NCBI RefSeq assembly: GCF_008764295.1 | Contig: NZ_VTQX01000024.1 | Coordinates: 1 to 55,998, forward strand | Source of the DNA: Bacillus methanolicus | GTDB lineage: Bacteria > Bacillota > Bacilli > Bacillales > Cytobacillaceae | DNA: 55,998 nucleotides | Direction: 5' to 3' | Part shown: in pieces, positions 35,703 through 45,857 of the stretch | Layout: every line of letters begins with the position of its first letter | How positions within the stretch are numbered: the first letter of the stretch is position 1 | Position numbers and translations under genes: made by a program | The notes under the pieces: generated by a model | Databases searched by the model: none | What the model was told of the DNA's origin: nothing | Seen by the model: the letters and a program-made list of their open reading frames with translations, nothing else

Positions 35703-37453
35703 GACAAGTCACCTTTCAAAAAACGACTTATTTCCCGGGAAACAAAATCCCACAAATCTCGATGTTCTTTTAAATTCGTGTCACGATTTGTCGTCATTTC
35801 CATTACTGATAATCCATTATTTTGCATATTTCGCAAGAAAGAGGAAGTAAAATGTTCCCAATCCAAAACAAGCTCATATGAGCCATTGTACATATGAATA
35901 ACATGTTTGAAATCTAAATCTAATGGGGTTCCAAACAAGCGCTCAAAATTTTTACGGTGATTGGCTTGAGGTAGGAACGAAAAAATCCCGCCGCCATTAT
36001 TATTAATCACAATAACTTTCATATTGAGATTGTAGAGCTTCGCTGCCATCAATCCATTTAAATCATGAAAAAAGGTCAAGTCTCCAACAACAAGATATAG
36101 TGGGTCAAGTACTGTTGATGCACCTAAAGCCGTTGAGACCGTCCCATCAATTCCGTTCGCCCCACGATTGGCCATAATTTTAATGGATTTTTTATTAAAA
36201 TGGAAGAAAGAATCTAAATCACGAATTGGCATGCTATTCCCAACAAATAATGTTGCGCCCTCAGGGAGGACCTCTGAAAGCTGATGAAAAAGCTTGGCCT
36301 CACTTAACTGGGGAACCTCTCTAATTCTCAAAAGGTTTTCCTTTGTAAAATCGTTTATCTCTCGCCATTTTAAAAGAAACGAACTTGAACTCTTTTTCCC
36401 AACATAGTTAGCGATATCATCACAAAATGCAGATTCACTGCAGTAGATCATTGAAGTTGACAATAAAGAAGGGTCTCTATAGCCCGCTCCACTATCAACC
36501 ACCCATTGTTCTGCGTCTTTATTTTCATTCAAAAATATCGTTAACGCTTTGGAAACAGGCATCGCCCCAAACCGAATAATAATGTCAGGCTTAAGAGCTT
36601 TTTTTGCATCCACGTTTCTTAAAAATGTATCGTATGTATCGATAATATTTGTTCCATCATGCTGTCCACTTCGCAGTTGTGAAAGCGGATCAGCAATGAT
36701 CGGAAATTGCAACTGGTCAGCAAAGCGAGTAACCGCTTCAATAAATCGCTTCTCTTCAAGTGAACCACAAACAATGATTCCCTTTTCGTATTTCTTTAAC
36801 TTTTCACCAAATTGCTCTATCAATTCCCTTTGCATAGTTGGAATCCCTTGGTGAATCGTCACATACCCTTCACCGCGCTTTTCAAGATGAAAAAGATTTT
36901 CCTGTTGTAGGTTCGGTACTAAAGGTTCCCGGAATGGGAAATTTAAATGCACTGGACCCGCTGGAGCTAAAGTAGCAGTAGCCGTCGCCCGTGCGCACAC
37001 GCTGCGAACATAGCGTTGCATTTCCTCTGTCTGTTCCGGAACTGCCATCTCTACAAACCACTTCACGTGCTTGCCATACAAATGGATCTGATCAATGGCT
37101 TGCGGTGCCCCAACATCTCTTAGCTCATGAGGGCGGTCCGCCGTTAAAACGACTAATGGTACGCGTGAATAATACGCTTCCACAACTGCAGGGTAGTAGT
37201 TAGCAGCAGCCGTTCCTGAGGTGCACAATAATCCGACCGCTTTGCCTGATGCTTTCGCTATTCCAAGGGCAAAGAATGCTGCTGAGCGTTCATCTACATT
37301 AATATGAACCTGAAGCTCAGGATGCTCAGCCATTACCATGGCCATTGGTGTGGAACGAGAACCAGGGCTAACCACTACATCTGTTACGCCTGCTTGCACT
37401 AATTCCGCAACAAAAGCGGCTATATATGATGTTAATGCTTCTTGACTACTCAT
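35699..37453 (-). CDS. menD: SEPHCHC synthase MenD
   Basis: A 584-residue thiamine diphosphate enzyme that joins isochorismate with 2-oxoglutarate. The catalytic glutamate region is DVVVSPGSRSTPMAM, followed by NVDERSAAFFALGIAKASG and CTSGTAAANYYPAV; the ThDP-binding GDLTFFHDLNGL..INNNGGGIFSFLP motif is near residue 440-470. Start ATG 37453 lies inside the end of menF (overlap of 8), with GGAGG 8-9 bases upstream. Confidence 0.96.
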   Translation of the reverse strand: MSSQEALTSYIAAFVAELVQAGVTDVVVSPGSRSTPMAMVMAEHPELQVHINVDERSAAFFALGIAKASGKAVGLLCTSGTAAANYYPAVVEAYYSRVPLVVLTADRPHELRDVGAPQAIDQIHLYGKHVKWFVEMAVPEQTEEMQRYVRSVCARATATATLAPAGPVHLNFPFREPLVPNLQQENLFHLEKRGEGYVTIHQGIPTMQRELIEQFGEKLKKYEKGIIVCGSLEEKRFIEAVTRFADQLQFPIIADPLSQLRSGQHDGTNIIDTYDTFLRNVDAKKALKPDIIIRFGAMPVSKALTIFLNENKDAEQWVVDSGAGYRDPSLLSTSMIYCSESAFCDDIANYVGKKSSSSFLLKWREINDFTKENLLRIREVPQLSEAKLFHQLSEVLPEGATLFVGNSMPIRDLDSFFHFNKKSIKIMANRGANGIDGTVSTALGASTVLDPLYLVVGDLTFFHDLNGLMAAKLYNLNMKVIVINNNGGGIFSFLPQANHRKNFERLFGTPLDLDFKHVIHMYNGSYELVLDWEHFTSSFLRNMQNNGLSVMEMTTNRDTNLKEHRDLWDFVSREISRFLKGDLS

Positions 37454-38858
37454 TTCCTAAACCTCCAAGTACGGATAGCATCGGCCGAAACTTAATGTTT
37501 GTTTCAGCATATTCACTTTCAGAATCAGAATCTGCAACAATTCCACATCCTGCAAATAGGGAGGCTTCGCTTCCTTGAATAAGAGCTGAACGAAGCGCAA
37601 CAGCAAATTCACCATTACCCTGATAATCGAGCCAGCCAATCGGAGCTCCATAAAAGCCGCGATCCAATGCCTCAATCCTTCTTATTTTCTCCACCGCTTC
37701 TCTCTGAGGCAAGCCACCTAATGCTGGAGTTGGATGCAGTGAATCAACCACTTGCAATAATGTGCTATCCTCTAACGCCTCCCCTACGATAGGTGTATAT
37801 AAATGTTGAATATCTCTCATTTTTAAAAGAGTCGGCTTTGTAGGAAGTTCGATCTGTTGACATACTTTATCCATGGCTGCTTTTATCATTTCTACCACAT
37901 AATGATGCTCAATTAAATTTTTCTCATCGCTTAGCAATGCTTCACCTAAGCGCTCATCCTCTTCCTTCGTTTTCCCTCTAGCAATCGAGCCTGCCAAACA
38001 GGTAGAAAATAACTGATCATCTTCCTTTTTGACCAATCTTTCAGGAGAAGCACCAATAAAGCAGTCCCCGTTTGATTCTAGTGCAAAAGTGAAGCTTGCT
38101 TTTTGTTCTGTTAAAAGACGTGGAAGAACGAAATCAGCCGCTACTTTATCTTTAAAAAATATTCGCAGTTCTCTTGCCAGAACAACTTTTTTTAGTTGTC
38201 CTGCCTTCAGATCTGCAACTAGTTTTTGGACCGAATCTTTCCATTCATCAGGATTGACAACTTCCTCTTTCTTTAAAATCTGTGCCATTTCCAACTCTGC
38301 TGGCGAACTAGCAAATGAAAGAATAGTTTGTCTTTCACTAAGAACTTTTTTCCAAACTGTCATATCATCATGCTGCGTACATAAAACATTCGTCGTTAAA
38401 TATGCCTCCCCGTCTACTAGCGTTAATAAAAATTGCGGAAGGTGAAATAAAGAATGGCTATATTGGGACCATAATGGGGTTTTCTCCTTCAGCGGATCGA
38501 AAGAAAATCCCCCAAATACTAACGGACCTGTCCCTCTTTTCCCCTCATCATTAAAAACAATCGCTTCCTTTATGAGGTCAGCCCAATCTTTTTCCACTGC
38601 TTCGAAACGGTCGGATAGTTGCTCATTTTGAATTTGCTTACAAATCCCCAAACCAATTAAATACGTTTGTTCATCCGGATCCTTCCAGAAAAAGCGTTCG
38701 CCATGAAAATTCTCTTTACCAGCAGAAAAAAAAGACAGCGGTTCTATATGTTCGACTTTCTGAACTTCACTTACTAATATGGGGGCCAAACTTTTTTTGG
38801 CTTTCTTAATCGCTTGTTCAATCCCTTTTTTCAGTTCCGTTTCAAGTATCGTAACCAA
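37446..38858 (-). CDS. menF: Isochorismate synthase MenF
   Basis: A 470-residue chorismate-using enzyme that commits chorismate to menaquinone. Family motifs: KVVLARELRIFF with the catalytic lysine, FIGASPERLVK, CLAGSIARGKTKEED, HHYVVEMIK, and HPTPALGGLPQREA..FYGAPIGW. I start at TTG 38858, because GGAGGGG lies 5-7 bases upstream; the frame can extend to 38900 without a site. Length then equals the B. subtilis protein. First gene of menF-menD-menH-menB-menE. Confidence 0.94.
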   Translation of the reverse strand: MVTILETELKKGIEQAIKKAKKSLAPILVSEVQKVEHIEPLSFFSAGKENFHGERFFWKDPDEQTYLIGLGICKQIQNEQLSDRFEAVEKDWADLIKEAIVFNDEGKRGTGPLVFGGFSFDPLKEKTPLWSQYSHSLFHLPQFLLTLVDGEAYLTTNVLCTQHDDMTVWKKVLSERQTILSFASSPAELEMAQILKKEEVVNPDEWKDSVQKLVADLKAGQLKKVVLARELRIFFKDKVAADFVLPRLLTEQKASFTFALESNGDCFIGASPERLVKKEDDQLFSTCLAGSIARGKTKEEDERLGEALLSDEKNLIEHHYVVEMIKAAMDKVCQQIELPTKPTLLKMRDIQHLYTPIVGEALEDSTLLQVVDSLHPTPALGGLPQREAVEKIRRIEALDRGFYGAPIGWLDYQGNGEFAVALRSALIQGSEASLFAGCGIVADSDSESEYAETNIKFRPMLSVLGGLGNE

Positions 38859-38941
38859 AAAATCCCCTCCAATAAAAAGGCTCTTTATGTAATGTTGCAT
38901 TCCTATAAGATCATAAAATGATCATAACAACATGAAATTGC

Positions 38942-39076
38942 TTTCATAAAAGCTATGTTTAACAACATTCTTGCTTAATTGTATCGTTCTAGCTCATTTT
39001 TACTGCATCAAAAAAAGCGGTAGTATCCTCACAAAGCGTGAAAATCAACAGCATCGTCTAACATAGCTTTCATAAA
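38942..39076. mobile_element. Putative MITE-like element with 9-bp target duplication
   Basis: TTTCATAAA is present at 38942-38950 and again at 39068-39076. Directly inside these lie imperfect inverted ends, GCTATGTTTAAC (38952-38963) and GTCTAACATAGC (39056-39067), 10 of 12 matching. The 117-bp interior has no coding capacity. Nine-base direct repeats outside inverted ends are what IS4-type and similar transposases leave. It sits in the divergent region between menF and menA, where it could also affect their promoters. A regulatory hairpin is the alternative. Confidence 0.5.
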
Positions 39077-39422
39077 AAATAATAACAGTCTTTCCCTGCT
39101 TTATCTAGAATACAAACTTATTTTAAAATACACCTCTACCTATTGAAATGTCAATGACAGCAGTCACTTTCTCCCGACTATTTACCTTATTATATTATTG
39201 ACATGCTTTTACTATATAATCATAGTATTCACTACTGGTAACTTTGTCCTATAATAACTGTAAAAAGCCATTGACACCCTTCTCTTGATTGCCTAAACTT
39301 GAATTTGGATGTTATCCAACTTGAAATTGATGTAAGTGTTACTAATATTTATTTTATACGATCATTCATTCCAATTACGACTCTTTGATTTTTTAGATGC
39401 ATGAAAAAGGAGAGGGAGAGAC

Positions 39423-40358
39423 ATGCAAACAGAGACAAAGATAAGTTACCCACCTATGTCTCCAAACAAAAGCTGGAGGGTTTGGTGGAAACTGACTAGG
39501 CCCCATACGTTGACAGCTGCATTCGTTCCTGTTTTACTAGGAACAGCTTTAGCGATCCACGAGACAACGATTCATGTGGGATTATTTCTGGCGATGCTTG
39601 TAGCAAGCTTACTCATTCAAGCTGCGACGAACATGTTTAATGAGTACTACGATTATAAAAGAGGACTCGATACAGAAGAATCTGTCGGTATAGGCGGAAC
39701 CATCGTTCGTGATGGAGTCAAGCCGAAAACGATTATGCAAATTGCATTAAGCCTTTACGGAATCTCTATTTTGATTGGCGTCTATATTTGCATGAGTACA
39801 TCATGGTGGTTAGCTGCCATTGGATTATTTTGTATGATTATTGGCTATCTTTATACAGGAGGGCCACTGCCAATTGCCTATACGCCATTTGGTGAAATTT
39901 TCGCCGGCTTCTTTATGGGAATGGGAATTATATTAATTAGTTTTTATATCCAGGTTGGCACGGTCACAACAGCAAGTATCTTGATTTCAGTCCCAATTTT
40001 TATCCTTGTTGGGGCGATTCTGCTAGCAAACAATATTCGGGACTTGGACGGTGACAAGGAATTCGGTCGAAAAACACTCGCGATTTTATTAGGAAGGAAA
40101 CATGCAATCTTTTTATTAGCTGCAATGTTTACCGTCTCCTATGCTTGGATTTTCGCTTTAATGATGATCGGTTATTCTTCCGTTTGGTTAGCACTCGTCG
40201 TCTTGAGTATTCCAAAAGCTGTAAAAGCAACAAAAGGATTTATCGGTAAAACTTTACCGATTCAGATGATGCCCGCTATGCAATCTACAGCACAAACAAA
40301 CACGATCTTTGGATTTCTATTAACCATTGGACTATTCATTGATTATTTTATCAATTAA
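39423..40358 (+). CDS. menA: 1,4-Dihydroxy-2-naphthoate polyprenyltransferase MenA
   Basis: A 311-residue UbiA-family membrane enzyme with eight to nine hydrophobic segments that attaches the polyprenyl side chain to DHNA, giving demethylmenaquinone. The two Asp-rich motifs are NMFNEYYDYKRGLD and NNIRDLDGDKEFGRKT. ATG 39423 follows GGAGAGGGAGAG. Divergent from menF, so the pathway genes are grouped here but separately transcribed. Confidence 0.95.
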   Translation: MQTETKISYPPMSPNKSWRVWWKLTRPHTLTAAFVPVLLGTALAIHETTIHVGLFLAMLVASLLIQAATNMFNEYYDYKRGLDTEESVGIGGTIVRDGVKPKTIMQIALSLYGISILIGVYICMSTSWWLAAIGLFCMIIGYLYTGGPLPIAYTPFGEIFAGFFMGMGIILISFYIQVGTVTTASILISVPIFILVGAILLANNIRDLDGDKEFGRKTLAILLGRKHAIFLLAAMFTVSYAWIFALMMIGYSSVWLALVVLSIPKAVKATKGFIGKTLPIQMMPAMQSTAQTNTIFGFLLTIGLFIDYFIN

Positions 40359-40371
40359 TAGAAAAGGATTT

Positions 40372-40401
40372 GAGAGGTGTGATTGAACATCTCTCTTTTT
40401 T
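40372..40401 (+). terminator. Terminator of menA
   Basis: GAGAGGTGT and ACATCTCTC around a six-base loop, followed by six T. Confidence 0.85.
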
Positions 40402-40678
40402 ATACCCTTTTTCACTTCCACCGTTATCGACAGATTCTCTCATCGAAATTTGACAATTTACTAATCATTTGTAAAAACAAGGAATAAATTACTACTATTT
40501 TATTTTTATTACATATTTTACTAATTTCATATAGTTCATTCTTTTCATTTTTTGTAAAGCTCTTTATATGTCTGTAACGTTACATCCGATTTACAGGGGA
40601 ATTACAGACAAAGGAACTAAAAACGACAGGGAATAAATTACTGATAACTGAAAGGAAGACATTACCAATCTACTGTTT

Positions 40679-40708
40679 TTGAATTTTCTGACATTTAATC
40701 GCTATAAT
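40679..40708 (+). promoter_or_regulatory. Candidate promoter of the bpr-type protease gene
   Basis: TTGAAT (40679-40684), 18 bases, TATAAT (40703-40708), giving a 130-base leader. The 480-base region before the gene also holds a perfect palindrome TGTAACGTTACA (40573-40584) and a 13-base direct repeat GGAATAAATTACT (40481 and 40630), both possible regulator sites. Confidence 0.55.
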
Positions 40709-40840
40709 TCGACAGGATTTCTCCTTCTCAGCCTATATAGTAATTTGTAACATTCATGATTTGACATTATGCACACAAAGTGGAAAGGAGGATCGTACAT
40801 CTCGCTACACTAAAGCAATTATTCGAGAGGAGGAGCTAGG

Positions 40841-43800
40841 TTGAAGAGATATTTAAGTATACTACTCACATTTCTAATGCTTGTGTCTTTAGCAATACCA
40901 AGTACAGGTTTCGCTGAAACAAAGGAAGTTAGTCGAGCATTAAAGAACAGTAATCAAATCGCTCAATCAAAAATAAGCACGCACCTCATTGAAGAATTTA
41001 CAAAGAACAAAGGGAAAGTAACATTTTTAGTAAAATTCAAAGAAAAAGCAGATGTACAAAAAGTTGCTAAAAACGCTATTAACACGGCAAAAAAGAATGG
41101 GTTATCATCAACAAATATTGAATATGCACAACGCTCAGCTGTTGTTTCTGAACTTAAATATACTGCGTTAACTACCCAGGATAGTGTGAAGCAATTCCTC
41201 GATAAACAATTAGAAGAAGGCGCTGTCACTGACTATGAGTCGTTTTATATCGTCAATGCCATTGCCGTTACTGGAACAAAAGAAGTCGCTGAAAAAATTG
41301 CTCATTTTCAAGAAGTTGAAAAACTACTCCCAAACGAGGAAAGAAAATTAATTGAAGCGACCGTTGATAAAAAAGCTGAACCTGTTCAATCCAAGGTTCA
41401 AAATATCGAATGGAACGTTGAGCGGGTCGGCGCCCCTGATGTCTGGAATCTTGGCATCGACGGATCTGGCATCGTTGTCGGTGCAATCGATACAGGTTCA
41501 CAATGGGATCATCCAGCATTAAAAGAAAAATATAGAGGGTACAATGCCGCCACAGGTGAAGTTGACCACACGTATAGCTTCTTTGATGCTGTAAACGGAC
41601 GGGCTGCTGCATACGATGATCATGGACACGGTACTCATGTTACCGGTACAATGGTCGGAAGCGAGCCAAACGGAACAAATCAAATTGGAGTTGCTCCTGG
41701 AGCAAAGTTTATTCATGCTAAAGCCTTAAACGCTGCTGGAGGTGGGACAGATGCTCAGCTAATCGCAGCTGGTCAATGGATGCTAGCTCCTGGTGGAGAT
41801 ATCACGAAAGCTCCAGATGTTGTCAATAACTCTTGGGGTGGCGGTAGAGGACTAGATGAATGGTATCGCGATATCGTAAGAGCATGGCGCGCTGCTGACA
41901 TCTTCCCAGAATTTTCTGCTGGAAATACAACATTAACGAATCCAGGAGGTCCAGGGTCTGTTGCAGTACCTGCTAACTACCCTGAATCATTTGCAACTGG
42001 AGCTACTGATTCAAACAATAATTTAGCAAGCTTTTCATTACAGGGTCCTTCTCCGTACAATGAGATTAAGCCAGAAATTTCAGCTCCTGGCGTCAACATA
42101 CGTTCATCTGTACCAGGAAGCGGCTATGAAGGCGGATGGAACGGAACATCAATGGCTGGTCCAGCAGTTGCCGGCGTCGTCGCCTTATTATTACAAGCAA
42201 ATTCCAGTTTATCTGTTGATGAACTTGAAGAGGTGCTACTCAACACCGCAACGCCTCTGACCAATAGCCAGTATCCAGAGTCCCCGAACAATGGATTTGG
42301 CCATGGTTTAGTCAATGCTTTTGATGCAGTCTCATCGATGATTGATGGATTAGGGACGATTGAAGGCTCTGTAACGATGGAAGGAGAAGATACAGAGGCA
42401 CCTGTATTAGAACATACTCCTTCCGAGGAAGTTTACTCAAAAATGGATTTAGACCTAACTGTTTTGGCTAGTGACAATATTAGCGTTACTTCTGTCACTG
42501 TCGATTACGTTAATGCAGAAGGAAAGGAAGGCTCTGTTCAAGCTAAAAGAACATCCGGTGACTTCAAGTCCGGTTCCTTTGTTGCCACTATCCCAGGTGA
42601 AGATGTGGTAGAAGGAGCCCTCTCCTACACGATAACAGTGAACGATTTTGGAAATAACTCCGTTACAAGTGAACAATACGAAACAAATGTTATAGGTGGA
42701 ATCACAGTCGGATATGAAACCGACTTTGAATCAGAGCCTATTGGTTGGACTAGTTACGGTGAAAATAATTCTTGGGCTCGTGGCATTCCAACTTCAGGAC
42801 CTGGTGGAGCAATTTCAGGTGAACACGTATTTGCCACTAATCCTGAAGGAACATACAACAACAATGAAAACTCGACATTACTGATGCCACCCATTGATTT
42901 ACCTGAAGGCAATGCCTATCTACAGTTTGAACATTGGTACAACATTGAGAACAATTGGGACTTCGCACACGTCTTTATCTCAACTGATATGCAACAATGG
43001 ACTCAAGTGCTACGTCTAACGAATATTCAAAACGAATGGTCTCCCGTTGAAATAGATTTATCCCAATATGCTGGCGATAGAGTCTATGTTGCCTTTAATT
43101 TAGATACGGACAGCAGCGTAGTCAGAGATGGCTGGTATATTGATGATGTAACCCTGTCCAGTACATCTATAAATATAAAAGAACCTGCTGGAAGCATTAC
43201 AATACCAAAAGAAACAGCGAAGGATACCACAAAAGAAAAAAATGCTGAAAAAGTGGATCCTAATAAAATTCGCCCTAACCTATCCAAAAACGATCAAGTA
43301 GAATTAATTGAAAAAGAACTTTCAAATCTGCCAGTTAGCGCAAGAGTATCTGTATTAGAGAATGGCAGATCTGCAGCGACCAACCCAGCAGATGGAAGCT
43401 TTTCTTTCATTCATCCAGCCGGTGATTTTACATTGGTTGCTGAATCATACGGTTTCCGTTCAGAAGAGCAAGCTGTAACCGTTGAAGCCGATCGAGTTTC
43501 CACCGCTCATTTTGTTCTTGAAGAACTACCAAAAGCAACAATCAGTGGAACTATTACAAGTGCCAATTCTGGTGAAGCAGTCGAAGGTGCAACCCTCCTA
43601 CTTGTGGAGGACGCCAATATAACGCCAGTACAAACCGACGCTGAAGGAAACTATCGCTTAACTGCTTATGAAGGCACGTATACGTTAAAAGTTGCTGCAC
43701 GAGGATTTATTGCCAAAGAATTAGAAGTGAATTTTAATGAAAATAAAGAAGTAAATATTGAACTTGAACCTTTATTCACTTATCCTGGTGGAGAAATCGG

Positions 43801-45145
43801 CTATGATGATGGCACTCCAGAAAATGCTCGCGCCTATTACGATGCGGGGAATAAATGGGGGGTTCGCATGTCCCTACCAGAAGGTGAAGAAGAGGCCATT
43901 GTAACAGATGGCGTTTTCCAATTCCATGGAACAGATTGGCCATCTCCTGGAGCTACTGAATTTGCCGTCGAAGTTTGGGATGCTACAGGTCCTGACGGCT
44001 TACCTGGAAAAAAATTAGCAGGCCCTATTGAGGCCGAAGCAATTCGAGACTTAAACCAGTGGACTGTAGTAGATCTTCGTGACGAAAATATTCAGGTTTC
44101 AGGTGATTTCTACATGGTATACGTCCAAACTGGAGCCAATCCTAATACTCCTGGTCTAGCTACCGATGAAAATGGACCATACGCAGGGAGAAGCTTCCAG
44201 TCAGTTGCTGGCACTTGGTCCCCATCCCCTTCTAGTGAAGGAAATTATATGATTCGCGCTCGAGTGGATTATGAGGTTCAAGCTGTTCAAATCACCTCCC
44301 CTTCCGATGGCTACATGACAAACGAACCAGCGATCGAAGTTGAAGGGAAAGCCTCACCAACAACAACCATTTCTTTGCTGAACAACGGGGAGGAAGTTGA
44401 AGAAGTAACAATTGGAGAAGATGGTACATTTAAAATTCCAGTTACATTAAACGAAGGTGAAAATGAACTACAAGCAGTTAATTATTTAAATGGAGAACGG
44501 GCAAATGAATCTGAAACTGTCACCGTCATTCTCGATACAGAAGCACCACAATTAACGATCACGAGCCCAACAAACGGGGAGAAGATCAATCGCGAAACCG
44601 TTACAGTTGAAGGAGAAGTAGTTGACCCCCATTTAGATTATGTCGAAGTAAATGGGCAAAAAGCTACTGTTACTGACGGCCGTTACGCAAAACGAATTTT
44701 ATTAGAGGAAGGCTCAAACAATATCGAAGTGAAGGCCATCGACTTAGCAGGAAACTCTGAATCTAAATCAATTACTGTTGAAGTTGACTATACCGCACCA
44801 ACGATTACGAACTTAACTCCTACAAAAGATCGGGACGTCTCGGTTGGTCAGACAGTCGTCATTGAATTTGATAGCGAACCGAATTTAAAAGCAAGGTTCT
44901 CCATCTTAATGCCATTAACCGATATTGGTGATGTCCAAAATGCAACCGAATTGCCGATGATGGAAACAGATGATGGACATTATGTTGGCTATTGGACGGT
45001 TCCTAATAATATTGAAGGCAAAGGAGCTGTAATCGAAGTAAATGTTACAGACAGCTTCGGTAATGTTACTCGCGCTAAAGCTGAAGGAAAATTAAATATC
45101 GTCAAAAAAGGAAATAGCAACGGAAGCGTAAATGGGAAAAATTAA
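40841..45145 (+). CDS. bpr: Bacillopeptidase F-type secreted subtilisin (S8)
   Basis: A 1,434-residue secreted serine protease, equal in length to B. subtilis Bpr as I recall it. Sec signal peptide (1-25, ending GFAE), inhibitor-I9-like propeptide (about 45-190), then the subtilase domain with Asp217 (AIDTGS), His263 (HGHGTHVTG), Asn362 (FSAGN) and Ser437 (NGTSMAGP). After it come an adhesin or MAM-like beta domain (YETDFESEPIGW..), two carboxypeptidase-regulatory repeats (about 840-980), a beta domain and bacterial Ig-like repeats (about 1140-1320). No LPXTG or other anchor is seen, so it is released or processed. TTG start behind GGAGGAG. Confidence 0.92.
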   Translation: MKRYLSILLTFLMLVSLAIPSTGFAETKEVSRALKNSNQIAQSKISTHLIEEFTKNKGKVTFLVKFKEKADVQKVAKNAINTAKKNGLSSTNIEYAQRSAVVSELKYTALTTQDSVKQFLDKQLEEGAVTDYESFYIVNAIAVTGTKEVAEKIAHFQEVEKLLPNEERKLIEATVDKKAEPVQSKVQNIEWNVERVGAPDVWNLGIDGSGIVVGAIDTGSQWDHPALKEKYRGYNAATGEVDHTYSFFDAVNGRAAAYDDHGHGTHVTGTMVGSEPNGTNQIGVAPGAKFIHAKALNAAGGGTDAQLIAAGQWMLAPGGDITKAPDVVNNSWGGGRGLDEWYRDIVRAWRAADIFPEFSAGNTTLTNPGGPGSVAVPANYPESFATGATDSNNNLASFSLQGPSPYNEIKPEISAPGVNIRSSVPGSGYEGGWNGTSMAGPAVAGVVALLLQANSSLSVDELEEVLLNTATPLTNSQYPESPNNGFGHGLVNAFDAVSSMIDGLGTIEGSVTMEGEDTEAPVLEHTPSEEVYSKMDLDLTVLASDNISVTSVTVDYVNAEGKEGSVQAKRTSGDFKSGSFVATIPGEDVVEGALSYTITVNDFGNNSVTSEQYETNVIGGITVGYETDFESEPIGWTSYGENNSWARGIPTSGPGGAISGEHVFATNPEGTYNNNENSTLLMPPIDLPEGNAYLQFEHWYNIENNWDFAHVFISTDMQQWTQVLRLTNIQNEWSPVEIDLSQYAGDRVYVAFNLDTDSSVVRDGWYIDDVTLSSTSINIKEPAGSITIPKETAKDTTKEKNAEKVDPNKIRPNLSKNDQVELIEKELSNLPVSARVSVLENGRSAATNPADGSFSFIHPAGDFTLVAESYGFRSEEQAVTVEADRVSTAHFVLEELPKATISGTITSANSGEAVEGATLLLVEDANITPVQTDAEGNYRLTAYEGTYTLKVAARGFIAKELEVNFNENKEVNIELEPLFTYPGGEIGYDDGTPENARAYYDAGNKWGVRMSLPEGEEEAIVTDGVFQFHGTDWPSPGATEFAVEVWDATGPDGLPGKKLAGPIEAEAIRDLNQWTVVDLRDENIQVSGDFYMVYVQTGANPNTPGLATDENGPYAGRSFQSVAGTWSPSPSSEGNYMIRARVDYEVQAVQITSPSDGYMTNEPAIEVEGKASPTTTISLLNNGEEVEEVTIGEDGTFKIPVTLNEGENELQAVNYLNGERANESETVTVILDTEAPQLTITSPTNGEKINRETVTVEGEVVDPHLDYVEVNGQKATVTDGRYAKRILLEEGSNNIEVKAIDLAGNSESKSITVEVDYTAPTITNLTPTKDRDVSVGQTVVIEFDSEPNLKARFSILMPLTDIGDVQNATELPMMETDDGHYVGYWTVPNNIEGKGAVIEVNVTDSFGNVTRAKAEGKLNIVKKGNSNGSVNGKN

Positions 45146-45167
45146 TTCTCAATAACCTAAATTGATA

Positions 45168-45216
45168 ATAGAATTTGGAGAGGTCTTTCAGCGATGAAGA
45201 CTTCTCCTTATTCTAT
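45168..45216. terminator. Bidirectional terminator after the protease gene
   Basis: AATAGAAT..GGAGA.GTCTT pairs with AAGAC.TCTCC..ATTCTATT; it ends just before the stop of the convergent DUF1801 gene and can serve both. Confidence 0.8.
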
Positions 45217-45218
45217 TT

Positions 45219-45647
45219 CTATTCACCTGTAGAAGGATACAATTCTCTCAAAAATTCAACGGATGCGACAATTAACTCCTTTAAAACCTCTTCATCAATG
45301 TCTGCCACTTTATTAATATAAACACACGCCTTGCCTGTCGTGTGCTTTCCAAATCTCTTAAGTAACTCATCCCTTTTTGACTCGCCTGGGGCAAAATATA
45401 AGCTAATTTTCGCTTTACGTGGAGAAAAGCCCACTAAGGGAGCATCGCCTTCATGCCCGGAAGCATATTTATAATGATACTTGCCAAATCCAATAATACT
45501 TGTTCCCCACATTTTCGCTTTATAGCCTGTTACATCTGAAAAAATATCCAGTAATCGATACGCGTCCTCTCTTTTTTTCGAACTCTCCATATTTTCAATA
45601 AACTCTAGAACACTATGATCATTTTCTTTTGTTTTTAGCTCATACAT
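45219..45647 (-). CDS. DUF1801 domain protein
   Basis: A 142-residue protein of the YdhG/DUF1801 type: R-x-D-A-x-x-L in KREDAYRLLDIF, MWGTSIIGFGKYHYKY, and GFSPRKAKISLYF. The fold binds small molecules or iron in related proteins; no function is established here. Two neighbouring ATGs are possible; I take 45647, 8 bases after AGGAG, over 45650. Stand-alone gene. Confidence 0.75.
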   Translation of the reverse strand: MYELKTKENDHSVLEFIENMESSKKREDAYRLLDIFSDVTGYKAKMWGTSIIGFGKYHYKYASGHEGDAPLVGFSPRKAKISLYFAPGESKRDELLKRFGKHTTGKACVYINKVADIDEEVLKELIVASVEFLRELYPSTGE

Positions 45648-45857
45648 CATGAACGCTCCTAAAGTATGACTTGTACTTTCCATTCTATTCTATTTTATGA
45701 AAGTAAGGCAATTTTAAAATTACCACTTAAGGTAAAAAACAAGCATCGTCTCGGACTATAAAAATAAGGATGATAATGGCTAAAAATGAGGGAAAGATTT
45801 AGTTGTAATTTGGTTTATTTATTAATAAATGTGCATAATGATTCATTTAAAGAAAAA

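Noticed and set aside
763..39000. Shared 14-mer TTCTAGCTCATTTT at 763-776 and 38987-39000
   Set aside because: Several such matches are expected by chance in an AT-rich 56 kb window; the flanks do not align well.
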